Below, piece by piece: positions 8,969 through 17,066 of a stretch of DNA of 55,365 nucleotides (position 1 is its first letter; every line of letters starts with the position of its first letter). Both the position numbers and the translations under genes were made by a program. A model generated the notes under the pieces. The model saw only the letters and a list, made by a program, of their open reading frames with translations, did no database searches and was not told the DNA's origin. The DNA is from a gamma proteobacterium SCGC AAA168-P09 (lineage in GTDB: Bacteria > Pseudomonadota > Gammaproteobacteria > Magnimaribacterales > D2472), in assembly GCA_000385055.1 (NCBI GenBank), contig ARRL01000003.1:184001-239365 (forward strand), written 5' to 3'.

Positions 8969-9586
8969 ATGAATACCTACCATCATGGAAATCTAAAAGA
9001 AGAGCTCATAGCATGTGCTTGCAGATTATGTGAGAGAGATGGATATACTAAATTAAGCATAAGATCTTTAGCAAAAGAAAGCGGAGTTTCTCAAACAGCA
9101 CCTTACAGGCATTTTGAAACCAAGGAAGCTTTATATGCATCAGTTGCAACTAATGGTTTTAAAAAACTAAGTGAAGCTTGCTACATAGATGTGGAAAAAA
9201 AAGTAACAAAAAAACAACTTGTTGATGCAGGATGCAGATATATTGAATTTGGTCTAAAGAATGCAAATACTTATGATTTAATGTTTGGAACAGCGGTTGG
9301 TAATTTTGCTAATTATCCAGATCTTTTAGAGTCTGCAAATAAAACATATGACTCATTCCGATCAAGCTTTTCTAAATTAGCAAATGATAGTGAGGATGTT
9401 ATTGCTTTTAAATGTCTGACACTTTGGTCTATGGTTCATGGGCTTGTTGGTATAATTAGAAAGGTGCACGTGGTTGGCAATGAACTAAATCAAACTAATC
9501 AGGGGCCTATAACATCTGCACGCATCATTGCTGATAATCTTGAACAGCATCTTGATAGGGTTTTATCTGGTCTTATTCAGAATTAA
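8969..9586 (+). CDS. TetR/AcrR-family transcriptional repressor
   Basis: A 205-residue regulator with an N-terminal TetR helix-turn-helix domain (about residues 5-55; YHHGNLKEELI, SIRSLAKESGVSQTAPYRHFETKEAL) and a ligand-binding C-terminal domain of the WHG type (YIEFGLKNANTYDLMFG ... TLWSMVHGLVG). Divergent from the RND efflux operon with two palindromic sites between them, so it very probably represses the pump and itself and is released by a pump substrate. No clear Shine-Dalgarno precedes the ATG (only AT-rich sequence with TATAAT touching the start), which could mean a leaderless transcript. Confidence 0.93.
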   Translation: MNTYHHGNLKEELIACACRLCERDGYTKLSIRSLAKESGVSQTAPYRHFETKEALYASVATNGFKKLSEACYIDVEKKVTKKQLVDAGCRYIEFGLKNANTYDLMFGTAVGNFANYPDLLESANKTYDSFRSSFSKLANDSEDVIAFKCLTLWSMVHGLVGIIRKVHVVGNELNQTNQGPITSARIIADNLEQHLDRVLSGLIQN

Positions 9587-9992
9587 GTATCTCAATAGTA
9601 ATCTTATTAGAGAAGATTGGATTCTCATGTGGGATATGAGCATAATCACCCAGCAATAATTGCAAAGTATGCTTTCCTGGAGAAAGGCTTATTTCAAATT
9701 CTGTTTGCCCCTTTCCAAAATGAATATAATTTTCTGTGCTTGGTATTGGTCTGTTTAATATAGGCAAGTCAGCATCTAAAACCAAATGATGATGCCCAGA
9801 GTTACACCCATCAATCCCGGCCGGAAGTACATTAAAATTATCAATCCCAAAAACTAATTTTACATTTTGTGATTTTGAGACATAGCCATCAGCTGGACTA
9901 ATAAAATAAACTTTTGGTTCCACTGAATTACAATCTTCTGCTATTAGAAAAGAACAAAAGATGACTGCTAAACAGATATATACCTTATTCAT
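9573..9992 (-). CDS. DUF4399 domain protein, exported
   Basis: Small secreted protein of unknown function. I choose the ATG at 9992, which gives a clean signal peptide (MNKVYICLAVIFCSFLIA); an upstream ATG at 10007 lies within the preceding gene. The mature part carries the DUF4399 pattern: FISPADGYVSKSQNVKLVFG, a GHHHLVLD histidine motif, then HFGKGQTEFEISLSPGKHTLQLLLGD. The histidine cluster suggests metal binding, but this is inference. The start overlaps the end of the flavin reductase-like gene by eight bases, and its 3' end overlaps the convergent TetR gene by 14 bases. Confidence 0.8.
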   Translation of the reverse strand: MNKVYICLAVIFCSFLIAEDCNSVEPKVYFISPADGYVSKSQNVKLVFGIDNFNVLPAGIDGCNSGHHHLVLDADLPILNRPIPSTENYIHFGKGQTEFEISLSPGKHTLQLLLGDYAHIPHENPIFSNKITIEILNSE

Positions 9993-10449
9993 ATCTACCA
10001 TCAACATAAGTCAAAGTATTAATATCATCAGAGTTATTAGACTTAAATACTTTACCAATGACAATACTATGTGTGTGATAGGAAATTAATTGATCTACTT
10101 CGCAAAATATATTTGCTTGCGCCCTTTTTAAAAAAGGAATATCTGTTAAATCCCATTCATCACTTTCAAATCTTTTATTTTCATTTTCATAAGAACTACA
10201 GATATTTGATAGCTCTTCATGGTCTTTTGTTAGTAAGTTAATGCAAAACTTTGAGCCAATAATTATTGAATTATGGATGCTTGCAGACTTATTAATGCAC
10301 ACCAACAAGCTTGGCGGATCTATAGATACAGAAGTTACTGAAGAAACTGTTATTGCATGGCATTCATTATTCTCATTAGTATTTGATAGTATGCTCACAG
10401 AATAAACATAACTTCTCATTGCTTTTCGAAAATTATCTTGAAGTGCCAT
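9985..10449 (-). CDS. Flavin reductase-like (FMN-binding split-barrel) protein
   Basis: A 154-residue protein of the flavin reductase-like domain family, which uses NAD(P)H to reduce FMN or FAD for partner monooxygenases. Visible are FRKAMRSYVYSVSILSN at the start, the ITVSSVTSVSIDPPSLLVCIN segment that binds FMN, and the end motif HSIVIGKVF. No monooxygenase gene lies nearby, so the partner is unknown. It is the first gene of a two-gene unit with the DUF4399 protein and is divergent from rsmD across 62 bases. Confidence 0.84.
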   Translation of the reverse strand: MALQDNFRKAMRSYVYSVSILSNTNENNECHAITVSSVTSVSIDPPSLLVCINKSASIHNSIIIGSKFCINLLTKDHEELSNICSSYENENKRFESDEWDLTDIPFLKRAQANIFCEVDQLISYHTHSIVIGKVFKSNNSDDINTLTYVDGRYE

Positions 10450-10511
10450 GTTTGAATTATACTTATTTATTAAAAATATACCTTATCTAAAAAGCAAATA
10501 TATCCAATAAA

Positions 10512-11072
10512 ATGAAGAATAGTTTAAGAATATCTGGAGGGGCATTAAAGGGCAAAAAAATACCATTTGATTTCAAAGAATCTCTCAGACCTACATCTAG
10601 TAAACTTAAAGAAATTCTCTTTAATTGGCTGCAATTTGAAATCAATGAATGTGTTTGTCTTGATTTGTTTGCAGGCACTGGATCTTTAGGAATTGAGGCC
10701 TTATCAAGGGGCTCTTCGAAAGTAATATTTGTTGAATTAAATAAAAAAAATTACTCAGCACTAACGCTGAATTTAAAAAAATTAGATATAAGAAATAAAT
10801 CAAAAATATTTTTTAAAGATGCTTTTACCTGGATTAAACATTATGATTTATCAGAAATTGATTTAATCTTTTTAGACCCCCCTTTTAATAGAGAATATGA
10901 AATCAAGGCTCTTAAATTATTAATGCGAAAAAATGATTTGAAATCGTCATGCAGAATATATCTTGAATATAGCAAATATGACGAAATTGAAATCCCTAAA
11001 GGCCTTAAAATACTTAAAGAAAAATCTGTTGGTGATGTTAAAGCATTGCTTCTTATAAAAAATGAAGATTAG
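10512..11072 (+). CDS. rsmD: 16S rRNA (guanine966-N2)-methyltransferase RsmD
   Basis: SAM-dependent methylation of G966 of 16S rRNA in the 30S head. The 186-residue protein shows the RsmD start (ISGGALKGKKIPF), the RPTSSKLKEILFNWL helix, SAM motif I LDLFAGTGSLGIEALSRG, and the catalytic motif IV LDPPF. It overlaps hemC by 11 bases, so it heads a three-gene operon with hemC and hemD. Confidence 0.93.
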   Translation: MKNSLRISGGALKGKKIPFDFKESLRPTSSKLKEILFNWLQFEINECVCLDLFAGTGSLGIEALSRGSSKVIFVELNKKNYSALTLNLKKLDIRNKSKIFFKDAFTWIKHYDLSEIDLIFLDPPFNREYEIKALKLLMRKNDLKSSCRIYLEYSKYDEIEIPKGLKILKEKSVGDVKALLLIKNED

Positions 11073-11967
11073 AATTGCTACAAGAAAGTCAAAGCTAGCT
11101 CTGTTTCAAGCAGAGTATGTCGCCAATAAAATTAAGCAACAAAATCAAGAGATAGAAGTTGAATTAATTCCTATGAGCTCAGAAGGTGATTTAACTGATA
11201 AGCCTCTTCATCAAATAGGAGGCAAGGGTCTTTTTATCAAAACTCTAGAATCCGCTCTATTAGAAAATACTGCAGATATAGCAGTTCATAGCTTAAAAGA
11301 TGTCCCAGCAAAATTAGATCAAAGTTTTAAAATTATTTCTGTATTTAAGAGGGCCTCTGCTTCAGATATTCTTTTAACAAAAGATGGGACATCGCTCAAA
11401 TCTATGCAAAAAAATTCCACAATTGGTACATCAAGCCCAAGAAGAAGAGCACAAATTAAAATTTTAAGACCTGATCTTAATACATGTGCTGTAAGAGGAA
11501 ATATTGCAACAAGAATAAAAAAATTAAATGAGGGTGATTTTGATGGATTGATTGTTGCAAAAGCGGCGATAGAGAGATTGAATTTATCTTTTGTTAATAG
11601 TTATGAGTTAAGTTATCAAGAAATGCTTCCCTCTGCTTCTCAAGGCTATATTGGTATAGAGTGCATTTCTTCAAATGAGAATTTAATTAAAGTATTGAAT
11701 TCCATTAATTCTAAAAAAGATATGGTTCTTGCTGAGGCGGAAAGAAATTTTGTAGCTCAACTAAATGGTTCCTGTCTGTCACCTATTGCTATTTATTGCA
11801 GAGAAGAGTCAGGTCAAATACTTATAACTGCTAAAGTTCTTTCGCAAAATGGAGATAAACAAATATTTAAAGAAATAATATCTAACTTCAATACAATTGA
11901 TCAGGATATAAAGAATTTATCAGGAGAGTTTATCTCCAATGGTGCTGATAAATTGATACTGTCATGA
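11062..11967 (+). CDS. hemC: Porphobilinogen deaminase (hydroxymethylbilane synthase)
   Basis: Polymerises four porphobilinogens to hydroxymethylbilane in tetrapyrrole synthesis. The 301-residue protein has the complete family pattern: IRIATRKSKLALFQAEYV, HSLKDVP (residues 76-82), TSSPRRRAQ, VRGNIATRIKKL, and the cofactor-binding cysteine Cys238 in LNGSCLSPIA, which carries the dipyrromethane. It overlaps rsmD upstream and hemD downstream. With hemB at 14390 on the other strand, three heme steps are found in this window. Confidence 0.96.
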   Translation: MKIRIATRKSKLALFQAEYVANKIKQQNQEIEVELIPMSSEGDLTDKPLHQIGGKGLFIKTLESALLENTADIAVHSLKDVPAKLDQSFKIISVFKRASASDILLTKDGTSLKSMQKNSTIGTSSPRRRAQIKILRPDLNTCAVRGNIATRIKKLNEGDFDGLIVAKAAIERLNLSFVNSYELSYQEMLPSASQGYIGIECISSNENLIKVLNSINSKKDMVLAEAERNFVAQLNGSCLSPIAIYCREESGQILITAKVLSQNGDKQIFKEIISNFNTIDQDIKNLSGEFISNGADKLILS

Positions 11968-12683
11968 TCTTAATTAATACAAGACCAAAAGATCTCTCAG
12001 GAAAAATAAATGAGCTATGTGGTCAAGAAGGAATTGGGTTACAAAATATCTATCTTTCAAAAATAATACCTATTGAGATAGATACAGATAATGGAGTTTA
12101 TAAAGAAATATTTGAGAATTTAGATAAATATTCAAACTTCATATTTACAAGTCAAGCTGCGGTAAAAAATGGAGCCAAGCTCATAAAGCTTAAATCTAAA
12201 TTATTAAATAAAAAACATAAATTCTTTGCTGTTGGAGATTCTACAAAGCAAGCATTAACCAGTGAAGGTTATATGGCTATAGTGCCTGATAATAAATCTT
12301 CAGATGGTCTTGTAGAAATGATTAAAAATAGTTTTCCAGGAAAGAGCTTAGTAATATGTGGTGATAATACAAATATGAATTTACAAAAAAAACTATCAGG
12401 AAATTTAGATGAAATAAGGTGCTATAAACTAGAATACTCAAAAAAATCTATTGATAATATAATTTCTTCTCCTGCAATTATTCTTATATATAACTATTTA
12501 ACATTTGAGTTTATTTTTAAAAATCTAAATCAAGATTCTTTAAAAAATAAATTCTTTGTAGTTGCGTCTGAAAGAATAAAATCAAAAATTACCGATTTGA
12601 GCTTAGGTTTTAATATTAAAGTATTTGTCTCTAAATCTGCATTAGATGAAGACATGATAATAAAAGCAAAGGAATTTATTTAG
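11964..12683 (+). CDS. hemD: Uroporphyrinogen-III synthase
   Basis: Closes and inverts ring D of hydroxymethylbilane. Family sequence conservation is low, but the 239-residue length, the NTRP start, [21 protein letters not shown] and the ATGA overlap with hemC identify it well. The hemX and hemY genes that often follow in gammaproteobacteria are absent; the gene runs directly into convergent rho, with an eight-base overlap of the two 3' ends. Confidence 0.9.
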   Translation: MILINTRPKDLSGKINELCGQEGIGLQNIYLSKIIPIEIDTDNGVYKEIFENLDKYSNFIFTSQAAVKNGAKLIKLKSKLLNKKHKFFAVGDSTKQALTSEGYMAIVPDNKSSDGLVEMIKNSFPGKSLVICGDNTNMNLQKKLSGNLDEIRCYKLEYSKKSIDNIISSPAIILIYNYLTFEFIFKNLNQDSLKNKFFVVASERIKSKITDLSLGFNIKVFVSKSALDEDMIIKAKEFI

Positions 12684-13953
12684 TCTTTTTGCCGTTACCT
12701 GATTTCATGGATGTAAAAAATTCATCATTAGTTTTATGGGACTTAAGACGATCAATTAAGAACTGAATAGATTGAGCATCTTCCATTTCATCAAGAATTT
12801 TTCTTAAAACCCACATTCTTTGAAGCTCATCTTCTGATGTGAGTAGGTCTTCCCTTCTAGTTCCAGATCTTCTTATATTGATAGCTGGATAGATTCTTTT
12901 TTCAGCAATCTTCCTTTCAAGGTGAATTTCCATATTTCCAGTTCCTTTAAATTCTTCGTAAATAACTTCATCCATCTTTGAGCCAGTCTCTACAAGAGCT
13001 GTTGCTAGAATTGTTAAACTGCCGCCCTCTTCTAGATTTCTGGCAGCACCAAAAAATCTTTTAGGTCTTTCTAAAGCATTGGAATCAACACCACCACTTA
13101 AAATTTTTCCTGATGCAGGTTGGACTGAGTTGTATGCTCGCCCAAGACGAGTAATAGAATCCAATAAAATAACGACATCTTTTTTGTGCTCAACAAGTCT
13201 TTTTGCTTTTTCTATAACCATGTTGGCAACCTGGACATGCCTGCTTGGCGGCTCATCGAATGTACTTGCCACAACTTCACCTTTTACCGTTCTAGACATC
13301 TCTGTAACTTCTTCAGGCCTCTCATCAATTAATAAAACTATTAACTCAACCTCTGGATTATTACTTTTAATAGAATGAGCAATACTTTGAAGCATCAAAG
13401 TTTTACCAGCTTTTGGAGGAGAAACAATCAAACCCCTTTGACCTTTGCCTATAGGAGCAATTAAATCAATAATCCTGGAGGAGAGATCTTCATTTGACCC
13501 GCTGCCCTGCTCTAAGACCAGTCTCTCATTAGGAAATAGAGGGGTAAGATTTTCAAAAAGTATTTTATTTTTAGTATTTTTGGGTTCTTCGCCATTGATT
13601 GTGTCAACTTGAATTAATGCAAAATATCTCTCCTTATCTTTAGGAGTTCTTATTTTTCCAGCAACTGAGTCACCTTTTCTTAGTCCAAATTTTCTAATTT
13701 GACTTGGGGAAACATATATATCATCTTCCCCAGCGCAATATGATCCTTCGGGTGATCTTAAAAATCCAAAACCATCATTAAGTATTTCTAAAACACCCCC
13801 ACCATATATATCAATGCCTTCAGAAGCTTTATGTTTAAATATTCTAAATATGATCTCTTGTTTTTTTAACCTTCCAACATCTTCTAATCCAAGCTCCGTA
13901 GCTATATCAACTAATTCGTTTATAGGTTTTACTTTTATTTCTGTAAGGTTCAT
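12676..13953 (-). CDS. rho: Transcription termination factor Rho
   Basis: Hexameric RNA helicase that terminates transcription. The 425-residue protein has the N-terminal helical domain, the RNA-binding cold-shock-like domain with GFGFLRS (about 61-67), the Walker [14 protein letters not shown] (about 173-185), Walker B-like [16 protein letters not shown], and the Q/R-loop regions. It is the distal gene of a leftward run after trxA, separated by 113 bases that hold a cytosine-rich leader (see separate entry). Its 3' end overlaps that of hemD. Confidence 0.97.
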   Translation of the reverse strand: MNLTEIKVKPINELVDIATELGLEDVGRLKKQEIIFRIFKHKASEGIDIYGGGVLEILNDGFGFLRSPEGSYCAGEDDIYVSPSQIRKFGLRKGDSVAGKIRTPKDKERYFALIQVDTINGEEPKNTKNKILFENLTPLFPNERLVLEQGSGSNEDLSSRIIDLIAPIGKGQRGLIVSPPKAGKTLMLQSIAHSIKSNNPEVELIVLLIDERPEEVTEMSRTVKGEVVASTFDEPPSRHVQVANMVIEKAKRLVEHKKDVVILLDSITRLGRAYNSVQPASGKILSGGVDSNALERPKRFFGAARNLEEGGSLTILATALVETGSKMDEVIYEEFKGTGNMEIHLERKIAEKRIYPAINIRRSGTRREDLLTSEDELQRMWVLRKILDEMEDAQSIQFLIDRLKSHKTNDEFFTSMKSGNGKKTK

Positions 13954-13976
13954 ATGTTTATATTTCCGTTTTTAAA

Positions 13977-14028
13977 TTATGTAATAGTGGGTAAATAAGA
14001 TGGTGGGCAATGGCCGTGATGTGAAGAT
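13977..14028 (-). promoter_or_regulatory. Cytosine-rich, guanine-poor leader of rho (possible rut/autoregulatory site)
   Basis: Read as rho mRNA, this 52-base stretch has 18 C and 3 G, in a genome where C is scarce, and few ways to fold. Such C-rich, G-poor RNA is what Rho binds (rut sites). It lies 24 bases before the rho start codon. In E. coli rho controls itself by terminating in its own leader; the same is inferred here. No convincing leader peptide is visible. Confidence 0.45.
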
Positions 14029-14066
14029 ACTAATTCTTTTTATTCTAAGTTATGAAAAAACATTAC

Positions 14067-14393
14067 TTAGACTACTGTACTTATAAACTCCTCTAATTGT
14101 TGTTTGCTTAAAGCCCCTATTTCAACTCCTGCAGGCTCTCCGTTTTTAAAAATTATCAATGATGGGATGGATCTAATTCCGTACTTGGTAGCAATTTCTC
14201 TATTTGAATCTACATCCATTTTACAGACTTTAATCTTATCTTGATTTTCAGAGGCAATTTCTTCTACTGTTGGTGAAAGTTGTTTGCATGGTCCACACCA
14301 TTCAGCCCAAAAATCAACTAATACAGGCTTATCTGAATTCAATACATCATTATTAAAATTTTCTTCGCCCTGTAATTCAATAACATTACTCAT
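14067..14393 (-). CDS. trxA: Thioredoxin
   Basis: Cytoplasmic disulfide reductase. At 108 residues it is full length, with the active site WCGPC (Cys33 and Cys36) in DFWAEWCGPCKQL and the cis-proline segment IRSIPSLIIF. trxA lies directly before rho, as in E. coli. The start codon overlaps the hemB stop as ATGA. Confidence 0.96.
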   Translation of the reverse strand: MSNVIELQGEENFNNDVLNSDKPVLVDFWAEWCGPCKQLSPTVEEIASENQDKIKVCKMDVDSNREIATKYGIRSIPSLIIFKNGEPAGVEIGALSKQQLEEFISTVV

Positions 14394-15388
14394 TTAGTGT
14401 TAATCTCCCTGGAAATCTCTTTGGCAGCATATGTAAGAATTGCATCTGCACCAGCTCTTTTAAAGCTTGTAAGTGATTCTATCATAACATCGCTATCTAG
14501 CCACCCTTTATTTATTGCTAGCTTAAGCATACTGTATTCCCCGCTTACCTGATAAGCGAATGTTGGAACTTTAAATGTATTTTTAATCAAAGAAATTATA
14601 TCTAAATATGGCATGCCAGGTTTAACCATCACAATATCAGCACCTTCATTAATATCAATTGCGACTTCATGAATTGCCTCATCTTTATTGGTAGGTGACA
14701 TTTGATAAGAGGATTTTGATGATTTTCCAAGATTGCTAGCAGATTTAACAGCATCCCTGAAAGGTCCATAAAACTTTGAATTATATTTGGCTGCATAAGA
14801 AAGCAAGATAGTGTTTTTATAATCTGCTGTTTCAAGTGCTTCTCTTATAATACCTATTCTTCCATCCATCATATCTGAGGGTGCTAAAATATCAGCACCT
14901 GATTCAGCCAATATTAAAGATTGGGCTTTAAGAACATCTAGGGTTAAATCATTATCAACATAGTTGCCTTTTAATATTCCATCATGGCCATGATCTGTAT
15001 ATGGGTCCAATGCCACATCTGCAATTATAAGCATTTCAGGAAACTTAGTTTTAATTTTTTGGATAGACTCACATATTAAATTAGATTTATTTAATGCCTC
15101 GTTTCCATTACTATCTTTTTTACTTGAATCGATAGCAGGAAATAGTGCGATAGTATTTATATTATTTTCTAAAAGATCGTCAACTTCGTCTAAAACGGAT
15201 TCTTTACTATATCTTAGAACTCCAGGCATTGAATCTATTTTTTCTGTGCCTTTGAGATTTTCTTTTATAAATAAGGGTTGAATTAAATCATTTGAGGATA
15301 AAGATGACTCTGAGACAAGGTTAATTAAAGTGTTATTTGCCCTCAAACGTCTAAGCCTTGAAGTTGGAAATTTTCTATCGATATGCAT
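14390..15388 (-). CDS. hemB: Delta-aminolevulinic acid dehydratase (porphobilinogen synthase)
   Basis: Condenses two 5-aminolevulinates to porphobilinogen. The 332-residue enzyme keeps the two Schiff-base lysines, Lys201 in SYAAKYNSKFYGPFR and Lys256 in MVKPGMPYLD. The metal-binding segment reads DVALDPYTDHGHDG (124-137): aspartates stand where zinc enzymes such as E. coli HemB have three cysteines, so it belongs to the magnesium-type group known from Pseudomonas. It begins three bases after ilvD and overlaps trxA, so all three are co-transcribed. Confidence 0.96.
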   Translation of the reverse strand: MHIDRKFPTSRLRRLRANNTLINLVSESSLSSNDLIQPLFIKENLKGTEKIDSMPGVLRYSKESVLDEVDDLLENNINTIALFPAIDSSKKDSNGNEALNKSNLICESIQKIKTKFPEMLIIADVALDPYTDHGHDGILKGNYVDNDLTLDVLKAQSLILAESGADILAPSDMMDGRIGIIREALETADYKNTILLSYAAKYNSKFYGPFRDAVKSASNLGKSSKSSYQMSPTNKDEAIHEVAIDINEGADIVMVKPGMPYLDIISLIKNTFKVPTFAYQVSGEYSMLKLAINKGWLDSDVMIESLTSFKRAGADAILTYAAKEISREINTK

Positions 15389-15391
15389 AAA

Positions 15392-17053
15392 TTAGTCTGT
15401 TACTGCCCCTAGGCTTGCTGATTTTACACTTTTTGCAAATTTAGACAAAACACCTTTTGTTGGCGGGGTTTTAGGATTAATCCATTTAGATAGCCTATTT
15501 TGAATTTCTTCATCTGAAATCCTTAAAGTTAATTCGTCTTTTACGGCATCTATTAAAATAATGTCACCATCTTCAACTATTGCGATTACTCCTCCATCAG
15601 CAGCCTCAGGAGTAATATGACCAACAACAAAACCATGAGTTCCTCCAGAAAATCGTCCATCAGTTATAAACCCTACTTTGTCACCAAGGCCTTGTCCCAT
15701 AATTGCAGAAGTAGGTTTTAGCATTTCACGCATCCCTGGACCACCTTTGGGTCCTTCATAACGAATAACAACAACATCACCAGATTGAATTGATTTTGAA
15801 AGAATGGCCTCAACCCCTTCCTCTTCAGAATTAAAAACTCTAGCTTTACCTTCAAAAGACGTACCCTCTTTTCCAGTTATTTTTGCTACCGCCCCTTCAG
15901 ATGCTAAATTACCATAAAGAATTCTTAAATGACTATTAGCTTTTATTGGATCATCAAAAGCTTTTATTATTTTTTGGTTAGACTCATATGGTCGAATTTG
16001 AGATAAATTTTCACTTATTGTTTTTCCAGTTACGGTCATGCAATCACCATGAAGCAACCCTTTTTCTAAAAGAGTTTTCATTAAAGGCTGAATTCCTCCA
16101 TTTGCATTTAATTCTGACATGTAATGGGATCCAAATGGTTTTAAGTCAGCCATCACAGGAGTTTTTTTACCAATCCTAGTAAAATCATCTAAATGCAAAT
16201 CAACTCCAATAGCATGAGCCATTGCTAATAAATGCAGAACTGCATTTGTTGAACCGCCAAGTGAAATAACAATAGTAATAGCATTTTCAAATGCTTTTTT
16301 AGTCATAATATCCGATGGTTTTATATCTTTTTCTAAAAGATTCATGATTGCAGTTCCTGAATTTAGACAATCTTTCTGTTTATCTTCAGATATTGCATCC
16401 TGGCTGCTGCTGCCTGGTAAGCTCATTCCCAAGGCCTCAATTGCAGAAGCCATAGTATTTGCTGTGTACATCCCACCACATGAACCAGGACCTTTGACAG
16501 ATACTTTTTCAACATGAATTAATTCTGATTCATCTAATTCACCTTTAGAGAATTCACCGGTTTTTTCACATACTGTTACATAATCTGTATTTTCAGAACT
16601 TGGTTTAATTGATCCTCCATATATAAATATCGATGGTCTATTAAGCCTGGCCATGCCAATAATGCATCCAGGCATATTTTTGTCACAACCACCTATAGCT
16701 ATTACACCATCATACCCAAGACATCCCACAACAGTTTCAATAGAATCAGCGATCACTTCTCTAGAAACTAGAGAATATTTCATGCCCTGAGTACCCATGG
16801 AGATTCCATCAGACACAGTAATTGTATTAAATAAAACGCCCTTTCCACCTGAGCTATCAACTGATTTTTCTACAACATCTGCAAGTTGATTGATATGCAT
16901 ATTACATGGAGTTACTTTTGCTCCTGTGGATGCAACACCAACAAATGGTTTACTAAAGTCTTCGGAGGTAAAACCAACACCTCTTAACATAGATCTTGAT
17001 GCCGCCTGGTTAGGTCCATCTACCAGTTCTTTTGAAAATTTTCTATTTGTCAT
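15392..17053 (-). CDS. ilvD: Dihydroxy-acid dehydratase
   Basis: Iron-sulfur dehydratase giving the 2-oxo acid precursors of valine and isoleucine. The 553-residue protein has three conserved cysteines, Cys50 (VTPCNMH), Cys123 (GGCDKNMPGC) and Cys192 (GSCGGMYTANTM), the pattern of the [2Fe-2S] class. The C-terminal half has FITDGRFSGGTHGFVVGH. It completes, with ilvBN at the left edge, much of the branched-chain pathway in this window. Lies between a yejF-like ATPase (13 bases) and hemB (3 bases). Confidence 0.96.
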   Translation of the reverse strand: MTNRKFSKELVDGPNQAASRSMLRGVGFTSEDFSKPFVGVASTGAKVTPCNMHINQLADVVEKSVDSSGGKGVLFNTITVSDGISMGTQGMKYSLVSREVIADSIETVVGCLGYDGVIAIGGCDKNMPGCIIGMARLNRPSIFIYGGSIKPSSENTDYVTVCEKTGEFSKGELDESELIHVEKVSVKGPGSCGGMYTANTMASAIEALGMSLPGSSSQDAISEDKQKDCLNSGTAIMNLLEKDIKPSDIMTKKAFENAITIVISLGGSTNAVLHLLAMAHAIGVDLHLDDFTRIGKKTPVMADLKPFGSHYMSELNANGGIQPLMKTLLEKGLLHGDCMTVTGKTISENLSQIRPYESNQKIIKAFDDPIKANSHLRILYGNLASEGAVAKITGKEGTSFEGKARVFNSEEEGVEAILSKSIQSGDVVVIRYEGPKGGPGMREMLKPTSAIMGQGLGDKVGFITDGRFSGGTHGFVVGHITPEAADGGVIAIVEDGDIILIDAVKDELTLRISDEEIQNRLSKWINPKTPPTKGVLSKFAKSVKSASLGAVTD

Positions 17054-17066
17054 AATTCTAATAATT

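Noticed and set aside
8964..8969. TATAAT just before the TetR start codon as its -10 box.
   Set aside because: It touches the start codon, which would put transcription start inside the gene. Left as a remark only.
13954..14066. A short frame in the rho leader reading HHGHCPPSYLPTI, thought of as a leader peptide.
   Set aside because: It has no start codon or ribosome site in frame; a stop lies just upstream. The C-rich composition explains the residues.
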